The notes: generated by a model not told the origin, from the sequence alone. A stretch of DNA of 8,530 bases from Chlorobiota bacterium (GCA_030632095.1 DAOVJU010000121.1:1-8530), one strand, 5' to 3'; shown: positions 1-6,871, counted from the first letter of the stretch. A program made the numbers and translations.

Positions 1-467
1 AATTACGCAGAAATATTATCCGGGGCTTACATCAAACTACCTCTGATGAAAGCAGCCTTGAAGGAATGGATATTGCAATATGTGTTATTAATGAAAAAGA
101 AAACCAGTTGAAATATGCTGGCGCTAATAATCCAATAATAATTGCCGGTAAAGACAGGTTTCAGGAATTAATGCCGGATAAGATGCCTGTTCGCCTGGAC
201 CAATATATAGACACCCCATATAAGGTACAAACTGAAAGCATTTTAAAAGGTGAGACTGTATTTTTATATACAGATGGATTTGCCGACCAGTTTGGAGGAA
301 ATGATAGCAAAAAATTCCTAAAACAGCAAATGAAACAATTGTTTAAAGATATAGCCCTGTATGATCCGGATGAACAAAAAAAGACAATATTAACAAAATT
401 CGAAGTTTGGAAAGGTGAAGAAGAACAAATTGACGATATATTAATATTGGGAGTTTCTTTTAAATAA
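1..467 (+). CDS. SpoIIE-family protein phosphatase, C-terminal part (5' end beyond window)
   Basis: The reading frame is already open at base 3, so the first ATG in view (66) is internal and about 154 C-terminal residues are seen. They match the second half of a SpoIIE/PP2C-like Ser/Thr phosphatase domain: the GMDIAI strand, YAGANNP, DKMP, the metal-binding motif YTDGFADQFGG, and the closing acidic motif EQIDDILILGV. The same motifs occur in the same order at the end of the gene at 949-4260, so the two are tandem paralogues, and this one probably also carried an N-terminal sensor now out of view. The family dephosphorylates Ser/Thr phosphoproteins such as anti-sigma-factor antagonists; the substrate here is unknown. 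One oddity is that the glycine usually following MPI/MPV (MPIGIH in the neighbour) is Arg here (MPVRL). Family assignment is confident; the full architecture is inferred from the neighbour. Confidence 0.9.
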   Translation, partial: LRRNIIRGLHQTTSDESSLEGMDIAICVINEKENQLKYAGANNPIIIAGKDRFQELMPDKMPVRLDQYIDTPYKVQTESILKGETVFLYTDGFADQFGGNDSKKFLKQQMKQLFKDIALYDPDEQKKTILTKFEVWKGEEEQIDDILILGVSFK

Positions 468-516
468 CCAGGTAGCGCTAATTTATTGCTAATTTATAAT
501 ATTACTTTTTAAAAAC

Positions 517-532
517 TTGCTTTTTTTAGCAA
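517..532 (+). terminator. Weak hairpin, possible terminator after the first phosphatase gene
   Basis: TTGCT and AGCAA (517-521 and 528-532) form a 5-bp stem around a T-only loop, 50 bp after the stop codon. The stem is short and AT-rich and no clean U-tract follows, so this is only a candidate; termination could equally be Rho-dependent. Confidence 0.2.
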
Positions 533-545
533 ACTTTTCAAAATT

Positions 546-605
546 CCAAATAACAATAGTCAAATAACAAATAATATCCAAAATTCTCAAATCCAAAATT
601 CCAAA
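546..605. repeat. A-rich degenerate heptad-period repeat
   Basis: The tract is built from variants of CAAATAA / AAATTCC with an approximate 7-nt period: CAAATAA starts at 547, 561 and 568 in register, and CCAAAATTC-type units follow to about 605. Its minus-strand reading (TTTGGAATTTTGG-like) resembles intergenic repeat tracts that I recall as frequent in Bacteroidota; that link is from memory, not a search. The unit length matches the unrelated tract at 5504-5545. Confidence 0.55.
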
Positions 606-612
606 CATGCTC

Positions 613-783
613 TTATGTTGATTTTTCAAGAATTGAAGAAAAAATTCTCTTGAGTTGAAGTGCCTTCCCATATAATTCTTTTCCTTCTTCTTCAAACTTA
701 GGTGGATTTGTTTCATAAATCAGTCCGAGAAAATATGCACTTTCTTTGGATTCTTTTCTGCAAATCTTACTTTTGAATCTTGC
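613..783 (-). pseudogene. C-terminal remnant of an S23-type four-helix-bundle protein gene
   Basis: Read on the minus strand from 783 down to a TAA at 615-613, one frame gives 56 residues that look like the C-terminal half of the S23 / 23S rRNA intervening-sequence four-helix-bundle family. They include the sequence KICRKESKESAYFLGLIYET, then a charged helix (KFEEEGKELYGKALQLKRIF) and the terminal SSILEKS. In that family the corresponding region reads like K-x-C-x-KE-x-x-E-S-x-Y-W-L followed by an acidic helix and IFSSI. Intact members are about 115-125 residues; here the first two helices are missing, and the upstream part of the frame runs into a palindrome and low-complexity sequence with no proper start. 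A longer minus-strand frame over the same DNA (716-489) is a different, unrelated frame. The remnant is presumably non-functional. Homology is by eye. Confidence 0.6.
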
Positions 784-795
784 CTGTCGGCAGGC
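782..795. repeat. Small GC-rich palindrome
   Basis: GCCTGTCGGCAGGC pairs GCCTG with CAGGC. It stands out as GC-rich in an AT-rich gap and marks the point where S23-like sequence stops. Similar GCCTGCCGGCAGGC palindromes are, as I recall, dispersed in many Bacteroidota genomes; this is unverified here. Confidence 0.45.
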
Positions 796-948
796 TGGTT
801 TCCAGTTTTGGTTATTGATATTTTTGTCATTGGAATTTATTTGTAATTTGTTTTTTTTGTTTTGTTTTTTTTGTTTGCAGCTTCGCTGCGTTAGAAATTA
901 TTCAGGTTAAGTATTATTTTGAACAACTTTTATTATTTTTATCTCATT

Positions 949-3900
949 ATGTTAAAAAGGTATTTTCATATTGTTTTGCTAATAATTATTCATTATGGAG
1001 GTGTTGCACAAGTTAATGATCAAACTGGGACTCCGCTTATTTATAATTATTCCTCGGTATTAACACAAAGCGAACCTCAAAATTGGGCAATTGTTGAGGA
1101 TCATCGGGGTATAATATATTTTGGTAATGGCCCTGAAACAGGCGTATTAGAATTCGATGGCAATTCCTGGCATATTATAAATATTTCAAATCATTCCACA
1201 GCGCGTTCGCTTGCAATAGACAACCTGGGAAAAATCTTTGTAGGCGCATCCAAGGAATTTGGATATTTAGCAGCAGATTCATCGGGAACGTTGAAATATG
1301 TTTCACTTACCCATTTAATACCTGATACTGAAATTGAATTCAACAATATTCTTAAAGTCCATACTACATCACATGGTATTTACTTCATTGCCACTAATGT
1401 AATATTCAGATACTACAATACTAAAATTGATATAATTGAAGGAAATTATATTCAACGTTTTGGTTTTAACATTAATGACAGGCTTTTTGTTGCAAACGAA
1501 GAAAATGGCCTTATGTTTATTAGAAATAATAAGTTTGAGAAATTACCATATACAAAATCCATTATTCAAGGTTGCGGCAGATATGTTATAATGGAGTATA
1601 CTAATAATAAACTGCTTATTGCTACTGTTAACAATGGAATATTTGTTTACGATTTAAACAGAATAATCCATAAAGGGAAAATATTTGAAAAAAACACTGA
1701 AGAAAATACTGCACCTGATATTGCTAAAAAACTAAAAACCAATGTCAATAAATATCTAATGGAGAATGCACTATATACATGTGCAAAAATTAATGATAAT
1801 GCTTATGCTTATGGAACATTAGGAGGCGGTATAATAATCATGGATAAAGCTGGCAATCTGGTTCGGGTTATTAATAAAAACAGAGGATTGATAGATAATA
1901 CAGTATTAGGCCTTTATGCAGATGAAGCAAATAATCTCTGGGTGGCAACATATCAGGGTATTTCTTATGTAGAAACCGGATCACCTTTATCGGTTTATAA
2001 TGAATTAAATGGATTACACGGAACAGTTATCTCATTAATAAAACATCAAAACAAAAGATTTGTTGGAACAACACAGGGAATATTTTATTTGCCTGATTAT
2101 AATCCGCAATATATTGATGACAATTATATTTTAATTCCTGTTAGTAATTTTGATACGGAATGCTGGAATTTTATTACATTTCAAAATAAACTTCTAGCGG
2201 CAGGTGCCGATGGCATTTATCTTATTAATGAATTACAGGCAAAAAGAATTTATGAAACCAGCGAAATATATTGTTTTAAGCACAATAATATCTTTCCTGA
2301 TTACCTTTTTTTGGGTTTAACCGATATATATGGATTTGAATTAATCAAGAATAGTAAAAAAAATAATCCGGAAGAAATAAAGATTTCGTCAGTTAAAAAA
2401 TTCTTTGAAATAACTGATAAAATAAGAAAAATAGAGAATGATAAACACAATAGTTTATGGTTAACTACTGAATATAGTGGTATCATTAGAACACGCTTTA
2501 ATGATGGTGATATAAATAAATATAAAATTTTCAGATACGATACAGCTCAGGGTTTGCCACAATTAAATTATAATTGGGTTTATAATATTGAAGGAGAAAT
2601 AATTGTTGGTACCAGAAAAGGTTTCTATAAACCTATCTATAATCAGAATAATAATGTGAAGAAATTTGTACCAGATACATCTTTCGGCAAGCAATTTACA
2701 CTTGGAGATATTCCTGTTGAAGATTTATACATTTCTCAAGATCAGGACGCGTATATTTTCCTTAAAAATCATGGAGTTGGTGTTTTGTTTGATTATAAAA
2801 ACAAAAAAGAATGGAATACCCAAATATTTGGAAAAATTAAAGAACCTTATAAAACATTTTATGACAGTGACAGTATCCTCTGGATAAGTACATTAAACGA
2901 AGGATTATTCAGTTATAATAATTCGATCAGCAAAAATTATAATGCTTCATTCAATACAATGATCAGAAAAGTTCATGTTGGAAAAGACTCATTGGTATTC
3001 AATGGCTCCTTTTTTGATGATTCATCTAAAACTGCAAATGTTTATTCCAAAATACTATTGAATCAACCTGATAATTCATATCCTGTTTTCACTTATGATT
3101 ATAATTCAATAAAATTTCGATTTTCCTGTACATTTAAAGAAAAACCTGAAGAGAATCAATTTACCTGGATGCTTGAAGGCTTTGATAAGGAGTGGGCCGA
3201 CTGGAATTCTAAAACCGAAGAAAACTATAAAAAAATACCTGAAGGCGAGTATATTTTCAAGGTAAAATCACGAAATGTTTTTGGTTTAGAAAGCCCGGTT
3301 GCCACATACAAGTTCAGGATGTTACCTCCCTGGCACAGAACGGTTTGGGCGTATCTGGGATACCTGGTCTTTTTCTTTTTATTTATTTATGCAATAGTAC
3401 GTTTAAATTCGCGACGATTAAAAGCTGCAAATATCCGGTTAGAAAAAATCATTAAAGAACGTACCAAAGAAATAAGAAAGCAGCGCGACCAGATATCAGA
3501 GCAAAATCAAGCAATTACCGATAGTATACAATATGCCAAACGCATTCAATCAGCAGTATTACCTCCTGATGAATTAATAGACAAAGTACTGCCTGAACAT
3601 TTCATACTATTTAAACCCCGTGACATTGTAAGCGGTGATTTTTACTGGTTAAAGCAAATTGATAAATATGTTATTTTTACGGCTGCTGATTGCACCGGAC
3701 ATGGTGTCCCTGGTGCATTTATGAGTATGTTAGGGGTAGCGCTGTTAAATGAAATAGTGCGGCGAAAAGAAATCACACAGGCAAACCAGTTTTTAGATGA
3801 ATTGCGAAACCAGATAAAATCTGCTTTAAGGCAATCCGGCAAAGAAGGAGAAGCAAAAGATGGTATGGATATCGCATTATGTATATTGGATACGGAAGAA

Positions 3901-4260
3901 CTGAAATTACAGTTTGCAGGTGCATACAACCCGTTATATTTAATCCGCAATAACGAACTTATAGAATTTAAAGGTGACAAAATGCCTATTGGAATTCATT
4001 TGCGTACCAATAACTTTACTAACCATGAATGCCAACTTGAAAAAGGGGATGTTATATATATATTCAGCGATGGTTTTGTTGACCAGTTTGGTGGTAAAAA
4101 GGGGCGCAAATTCATGATAAAGCCCTTTAAGCGCTTGCTTACAGAAATTCACGAGCGACCAATGAAAGATCAAAAAGGTATCCTTGATATAGCCATCACC
4201 GAATGGCGTGGTGACAGGGAACAGATTGATGATATTGTGGTATTTGGTGTGAGGGTGTAA
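949..4260 (+). CDS. Periplasmic propeller / Y_Y_Y sensor fused to SpoIIE-type phosphatase
   Basis: This is a single-pass receptor of 1103 residues from ATG 949. Residues 1-20 are a signal peptide (likely cut at VA/Q). About 40-700 form a beta-propeller with two-component-regulator repeats; the clearest is at 313-341 (GLIDN...NNLWVATYQGISYV), with others ending LWLTTEYSGI and LWISTLNEGL. About 715-790 is a Y_Y_Y domain (FTWMLEGFDKEWADW...PEGEYIFKVKSRN). One membrane helix spans about 798-818, followed by a charged coiled coil (829-868) and the linker SIQYAKRIQSAVLPP. The SpoIIE/PP2C phosphatase (874-1103) keeps its acidic residues: GDFYW (D897), AADCTGHG (D914), DGMD, SDGFVDQFGG (D1041) and EQIDD (D1094/D1095). 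In the family, ligand sensing outside drives Ser/Thr dephosphorylation inside; ligand and substrate are unknown. A TTG at 919 would add ten residues before the signal peptide, so ATG 949 is preferred. No Shine-Dalgarno is visible. Confidence 0.93.
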   Translation: MLKRYFHIVLLIIIHYGGVAQVNDQTGTPLIYNYSSVLTQSEPQNWAIVEDHRGIIYFGNGPETGVLEFDGNSWHIINISNHSTARSLAIDNLGKIFVGASKEFGYLAADSSGTLKYVSLTHLIPDTEIEFNNILKVHTTSHGIYFIATNVIFRYYNTKIDIIEGNYIQRFGFNINDRLFVANEENGLMFIRNNKFEKLPYTKSIIQGCGRYVIMEYTNNKLLIATVNNGIFVYDLNRIIHKGKIFEKNTEENTAPDIAKKLKTNVNKYLMENALYTCAKINDNAYAYGTLGGGIIIMDKAGNLVRVINKNRGLIDNTVLGLYADEANNLWVATYQGISYVETGSPLSVYNELNGLHGTVISLIKHQNKRFVGTTQGIFYLPDYNPQYIDDNYILIPVSNFDTECWNFITFQNKLLAAGADGIYLINELQAKRIYETSEIYCFKHNNIFPDYLFLGLTDIYGFELIKNSKKNNPEEIKISSVKKFFEITDKIRKIENDKHNSLWLTTEYSGIIRTRFNDGDINKYKIFRYDTAQGLPQLNYNWVYNIEGEIIVGTRKGFYKPIYNQNNNVKKFVPDTSFGKQFTLGDIPVEDLYISQDQDAYIFLKNHGVGVLFDYKNKKEWNTQIFGKIKEPYKTFYDSDSILWISTLNEGLFSYNNSISKNYNASFNTMIRKVHVGKDSLVFNGSFFDDSSKTANVYSKILLNQPDNSYPVFTYDYNSIKFRFSCTFKEKPEENQFTWMLEGFDKEWADWNSKTEENYKKIPEGEYIFKVKSRNVFGLESPVATYKFRMLPPWHRTVWAYLGYLVFFFLFIYAIVRLNSRRLKAANIRLEKIIKERTKEIRKQRDQISEQNQAITDSIQYAKRIQSAVLPPDELIDKVLPEHFILFKPRDIVSGDFYWLKQIDKYVIFTAADCTGHGVPGAFMSMLGVALLNEIVRRKEITQANQFLDELRNQIKSALRQSGKEGEAKDGMDIALCILDTEELKLQFAGAYNPLYLIRNNELIEFKGDKMPIGIHLRTNNFTNHECQLEKGDVIYIFSDGFVDQFGGKKGRKFMIKPFKRLLTEIHERPMKDQKGILDIAITEWRGDREQIDDIVVFGVRV

Positions 4261-4264
4261 TAGA

Positions 4265-5485
4265 TTAATTATTAACTATAAACTTCTTTAACACATAACG
4301 TGAAGGAAACCAGGCGCCTACAAATCCAATAACAACAACAATTGCCAGGACATATACAAAATCAAGAGCTTTAAAAGCTACCGGGTATGAGTCAATAATA
4401 AAAGAACCGCTTCCTTCCAGTTTAACAAGTCCATATGTTATTTGTGCCCAGCATATCAAACCTCCTAAAATAAGCCCTATTATTGCTCCCAGAACGGAAA
4501 TAAACCAACCCTGGTATAAAAATATCCTTCTTATGGTTTTTTGATTGGCCCCAAGGCTGTTTAATGTAAAAATATCGTTCTTCTTATCAATTATCAGCAT
4601 TGTAATAGAACCAATTATATTGAAAGATGCAATTAGCAATATAAACGATAAAATAAGAAATATGGCCCATTTTTCCGATTTCATTATTTTATAAAACAAC
4701 TCATGTTGTTCATAGCGGTCTTTAACGTTAAATTTGTTCCCCAGTATGTTTATTATTTCTTGCTTAACTTCATCAACATTTGCATTTTCTTTTAATTTTA
4801 ACTCCACGGCACTTACTTCGTTTTTATAATTCAACAGGTCCCTGACAAAAGCAATGTTTGTAATAATATATTTAGTGTCAAAATCTTGTTGAATTGAAAA
4901 TATCCCTGAAGGATAAATCACTTTTTTGTTGAATGCATTTTCAGCACTTACAGCTATCTTTTTACTTCTTTTTGGGACATAAACAATTATCGGATTCACA
5001 AAGTTTAAACCAATTGATAAATAATATGCAATACCCTGACCAATAACGGCATAGTTAATGCCATTCTTTTTAAGCATAAATCTTCCCTGAACAATCATCG
5101 TATCAATACCACTTGTTTTTGTAAACTCTTCTGTAACTCCTTTTATAGTTGCCGGATGCAATTTTTCATCATATTTCAACAACACGTTTTCTTCTAATAC
5201 TTCTGAAAAATATACTATATTTTCATTATTTTTTGTTTTTTCAAATTCGTTAGTATTTGCTGCAAAAGTTTTTCCTTCGATAATTGTAATTTTCAGATCA
5301 GGGTCAAATGAATTAAAAAGCATTTGTATTAATCCATCAAAACCATTGAAGACCGATAAAACGACAATTAATGCGGCTGTTCCAACTGCTACACCAAGCA
5401 TAGAAATTGCAGAAATAATATTTATTACATTCTGAGTTCTTCTTGAGAATAAATACCGTTTTGCTATGAAAATTTTTAAATCCAT
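4265..5485 (-). CDS. LolC/LolE (FtsX-MacB type) ABC transporter permease
   Basis: The 406-residue inner-membrane protein has the four-helix LolC/E layout: TM1 at about 21-47, a large periplasmic MacB-type core domain at 48-270, then TM2 (271-298), TM3 (322-350) and TM4 (375-397) in an FtsX domain. The N-terminus (IAKRYLFSRRTQNVINIISAISMLGVAVGTAALIVVLSVFNGF) is split by family hallmarks: the A-x-RYL start, the NxISxISxxGVxxG helix and the VLSVFNGF segment. The LNSLGANQKTIRRIF loop after TM2 is the coupling region that contacts the ATPase. The family extracts lipoproteins from the inner membrane for transfer to the outer membrane; the matching ATPase (LolD) is not in this window. It lies 85 bp after the methyltransferase, is likely co-transcribed with it, and converges on the phosphatase with 4 bp between stops. 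MacB-like export of another substrate cannot be excluded. Confidence 0.88.
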   Translation of the reverse strand: MDLKIFIAKRYLFSRRTQNVINIISAISMLGVAVGTAALIVVLSVFNGFDGLIQMLFNSFDPDLKITIIEGKTFAANTNEFEKTKNNENIVYFSEVLEENVLLKYDEKLHPATIKGVTEEFTKTSGIDTMIVQGRFMLKKNGINYAVIGQGIAYYLSIGLNFVNPIIVYVPKRSKKIAVSAENAFNKKVIYPSGIFSIQQDFDTKYIITNIAFVRDLLNYKNEVSAVELKLKENANVDEVKQEIINILGNKFNVKDRYEQHELFYKIMKSEKWAIFLILSFILLIASFNIIGSITMLIIDKKNDIFTLNSLGANQKTIRRIFLYQGWFISVLGAIIGLILGGLICWAQITYGLVKLEGSGSFIIDSYPVAFKALDFVYVLAIVVVIGFVGAWFPSRYVLKKFIVNN

Positions 5486-5503
5486 TACAAAATATCATTA
5501 TTA

Positions 5504-5545
5504 ATGTCAAATGTCAGATGTTTCATGTCAAAAGTCAAATGTTCG
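5504..5545. repeat. Six-unit 7-bp tandem repeat, consensus ATGTCAA
   Basis: Six heptamers lie exactly in register in the gap between the methyltransferase and the permease. Units 1 and 4 are perfect ATGTCAA; units 2 and 5 differ at one base (ATGTCAG, AAGTCAA); units 3 and 6 are more diverged (ATGTTTC, ATGTTCG). It lies 19-60 bp upstream of the permease start codon, within the leader or promoter region of that gene. Function is unknown; slippage could vary the copy number. Confidence 0.75.
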
Positions 5546-5570
5546 TAATAAATCACATTTGATATAATCA

Positions 5571-6338
5571 CTATTGTTTCTGACAATAGTAAATTATCTC
5601 ATCTTTTGGTAATGCATACCGTTCAACCAGTTTTGTATCTATTTGCTTTACAAAATCATCCTCAGTTACAGTGAATCCGGCATCTGCAAGTTTTTTACCA
5701 TAATCCAATCCATATAATCTTACATGATCAGCCTGCCAGTAATATCTTTCACGGTCTTTCTTGCTTGTAATAGCTGGATCTTCAAGTGTTACTTCACTTT
5801 CGTAGTTAATTGGAACCTGGAAAATTCCCCATCCTCCTGGTTTCATTATCCTGTAAAATTCCTTCATTGCCTTTTTGTCATCGGCAACATGTTCAAGCAC
5901 ATGGTTACACATAATTACATCAAATGTGTTATCTTCAAAAGGTATATCATGTACATCAAGTTTCACATCTGCCCACGGAGATAATAAGTCTCCTGTTGTA
6001 TAGTCAATATTTTTGTGTGTTTTAAATATGCGGATAAAACAATATTCGGGAGCAATATGCAAGAATTTTTTGTTGCCGGTAAAAATATCTGTTTTTTCCT
6101 TTAAATATAACCATAACAATCTATGCCGTTCCAGTGACATAGAGTCAGGGGCCAGTGCATTTCTTCTTGATTGCATTCTTCCGTAAGGCAAAAGCTTTCT
6201 GTATGTTTTCCCATTTATAGGATCTTCAAATTTGTTTCCATAGTAAAAAACCGCAATAACCTTCAGAAAAAAATGACTTACTTTATGTAAAAATGGCCTT
6301 GGGATTATACGGGTTACAATTGCTATTATATATTTCAC
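5571..6338 (-). CDS. Class I SAM-dependent methyltransferase with degenerate zinc-ribbon region
   Basis: The protein has 255 residues. The Rossmann-type Methyltransf_11 core spans about 90-180: an atypical motif I (FLHIAPEYCF, residues 92-101, no GxGxG), an acidic D117 in TTGDL, motif DIPFEDNTFDVIMCNHVLEHV (131-151, split here by family blocks), and KPGGWGIFQVP (166-176). Before it is the signature SLERHRLLWLYL (68-79). Related proteins, as I recall them, have a four-Cys zinc ribbon just before this signature; here the positions read DPING and LAPDS, with no cysteine. The C-terminal DHVRLYG motif (204-210) is typical of the family. The substrate is unknown. The start is GTG (6338-6336), and those bases are the end of a 121-bp dispersed repeat. 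MKYIIAIVTRIIPRPF is a plausible native N-terminus, so the start is retained. It lies between rbfA and the permease on the same strand. Confidence 0.85.
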   Translation of the reverse strand: MKYIIAIVTRIIPRPFLHKVSHFFLKVIAVFYYGNKFEDPINGKTYRKLLPYGRMQSRRNALAPDSMSLERHRLLWLYLKEKTDIFTGNKKFLHIAPEYCFIRIFKTHKNIDYTTGDLLSPWADVKLDVHDIPFEDNTFDVIMCNHVLEHVADDKKAMKEFYRIMKPGGWGIFQVPINYESEVTLEDPAITSKKDRERYYWQADHVRLYGLDYGKKLADAGFTVTEDDFVKQIDTKLVERYALPKDEIIYYCQKQ

Positions 6339-6453
6339 TAGTATAAAATTTAGTTAAACATTTGTTTTTCAATTGTTTAGAATTAGTAAAATTTAACATT
6401 AGTAATTCAAATACCGTGGAACCCTCATTTTTATTCATTTTCTTTTTTGTACA
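6333..6453. repeat. 121-bp dispersed direct repeat, copy 1
   Basis: The copy is 120/121 identical to 8410-8530 in the same orientation; the one difference is T6354 against C8431. The left border lies within TTTCACTA, overlapping the start of the methyltransferase. The right limit of the shared sequence cannot be seen because copy 2 stops at the window edge. It contains a 9/10-bp hairpin (TAAACATTTG at 6355-6364, CAATTGTTTA at 6370-6379, T5 loop), a GAATTA/TAATTC stem (6380-6385 with 6403-6408) and a direct repeat of ATTAGTAA (6382-6389, 6398-6405). If the unit runs to 6459 it would start CACTAGTATAAAA and end TTTTGTACAATAGTG, an imperfect inverted terminal match. It could be a MITE-like element, an IS remnant or a regulatory repeat. 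Confidence 0.9.
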
Positions 6454-6514
6454 ATAGTGCTTATTTCCTATTGTCTACATTAGTGCATGAAGGTTTCATT
6501 GAGTATTTAATTTA

Positions 6515-6847
6515 TTATTTCAACAAATTCTCGATATTGTCAATATAATCAAGCGAATCGTCCGGGAAAAATGCTAATTCAGGAATTGCTTTAACCTGGT
6601 TCTTTATTCGCTGTCCTAACAGGTACCTGAAATATTTTTTGTTTTTATTTATTGCATTTATAACATCTTCCACATTTTTACCCGGGAAAATACTCAGATA
6701 TATTCTAGCAACAGAAAGATCAGCACTTATTCTCACTTTTGTTACAGTAATCATTACACCATGATATACATCCCTGCCGGCCAGTTGTAATAATTCTGCC
6801 AGTTCACGTTGTAATAACCTGCTAACTTTTTCTGTTCTTATTGTCAT
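6515..6847 (-). CDS. rbfA: 30S ribosome-binding factor A
   Basis: The 110-residue protein has the normal RbfA length and fold signature: an N-terminal helix (EKVSRLLQRELAELLQ), the KH-type strands ITVTKVRISADLSVARIYLSIFP (32-54, split here as VTKVRIS and DLSVARIYLSIFP), the helix KKYFRYLLGQRIKNQV (70-85) and the hallmark ending IPELAFFPDDSLDYIDNIENLL (88-109). RbfA binds the immature 30S subunit and assists late 16S rRNA maturation, including helix 1 formation, and helps cold adaptation. It is the first gene of the minus-strand cluster, with a TACTTTTG -7 box 25 bp upstream of the ATG. As I recall, rbfA next to a LolC/FtsX-type permease is a common Bacteroidota arrangement; here a methyltransferase and a repeat lie between them. 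Confidence 0.95.
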   Translation of the reverse strand: MTIRTEKVSRLLQRELAELLQLAGRDVYHGVMITVTKVRISADLSVARIYLSIFPGKNVEDVINAINKNKKYFRYLLGQRIKNQVKAIPELAFFPDDSLDYIDNIENLLK

Positions 6848-6871
6848 GTTTTCAAAATTTTTTGCAAATCA

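Larger units (their letters stand above)
468..948. other. Gene-poor intergenic region between the two phosphatase genes
   Basis: This 481-bp gap contains no intact gene. In order it holds: the palindrome TAGCGCTA (473-480) overlapping an 11-nt direct repeat of GCTAATTTAT (477-486 and 488-497); a weak hairpin (517-532); an A-rich heptad-period tract (about 546-605); a minus-strand remnant of an S23-type gene (613-783); a GC-rich palindrome (782-795); a T/G tract (about 851-876); and a small hairpin, GCAGC/GCTGC (877-889). A weak Bacteroidota-like promoter may sit just before the downstream gene (TTAG at 891-894, 19 nt, TTATTTTG at 914-921), but it misses the consensus A in the -7 box. The content looks like accumulated mobile-element and repeat debris. 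Confidence 0.7.

Noticed and set aside
541..606. CRISPR-like array
   Set aside because: The repeats are 7-nt, degenerate and without spacers; there are no cas genes in the window.
489..716. 75-codon minus-strand open frame
   Set aside because: It translates the heptad-period AT repeats and runs out of frame with the recognisable S23 remnant; its residues (repeating ILDLRILDI, NFEKF) reflect repeat sequence rather than a protein.
919..948. TTG start extending the receptor-phosphatase by ten residues
   Set aside because: The extension places extra hydrophobic/aromatic residues before a normal signal peptide that begins at ATG 949; the ATG gives the conventional layout.
2301..2887. Short frames inside the propeller gene (minus 2486-2301, plus 2666-2887)
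   Set aside because: They overlap conserved propeller repeats in the real frame and show no domain or start signal of their own.
3642..4173. Two minus-strand open frames (3980-3642 and 4173-3940)
   Set aside because: They lie antisense to the SpoIIE domain, whose plus-strand frame has all the expected motifs; they are shadow frames.
5724..5984. 86-codon plus-strand frame
   Set aside because: It is antisense to the methyltransferase core motifs and has no recognisable features.
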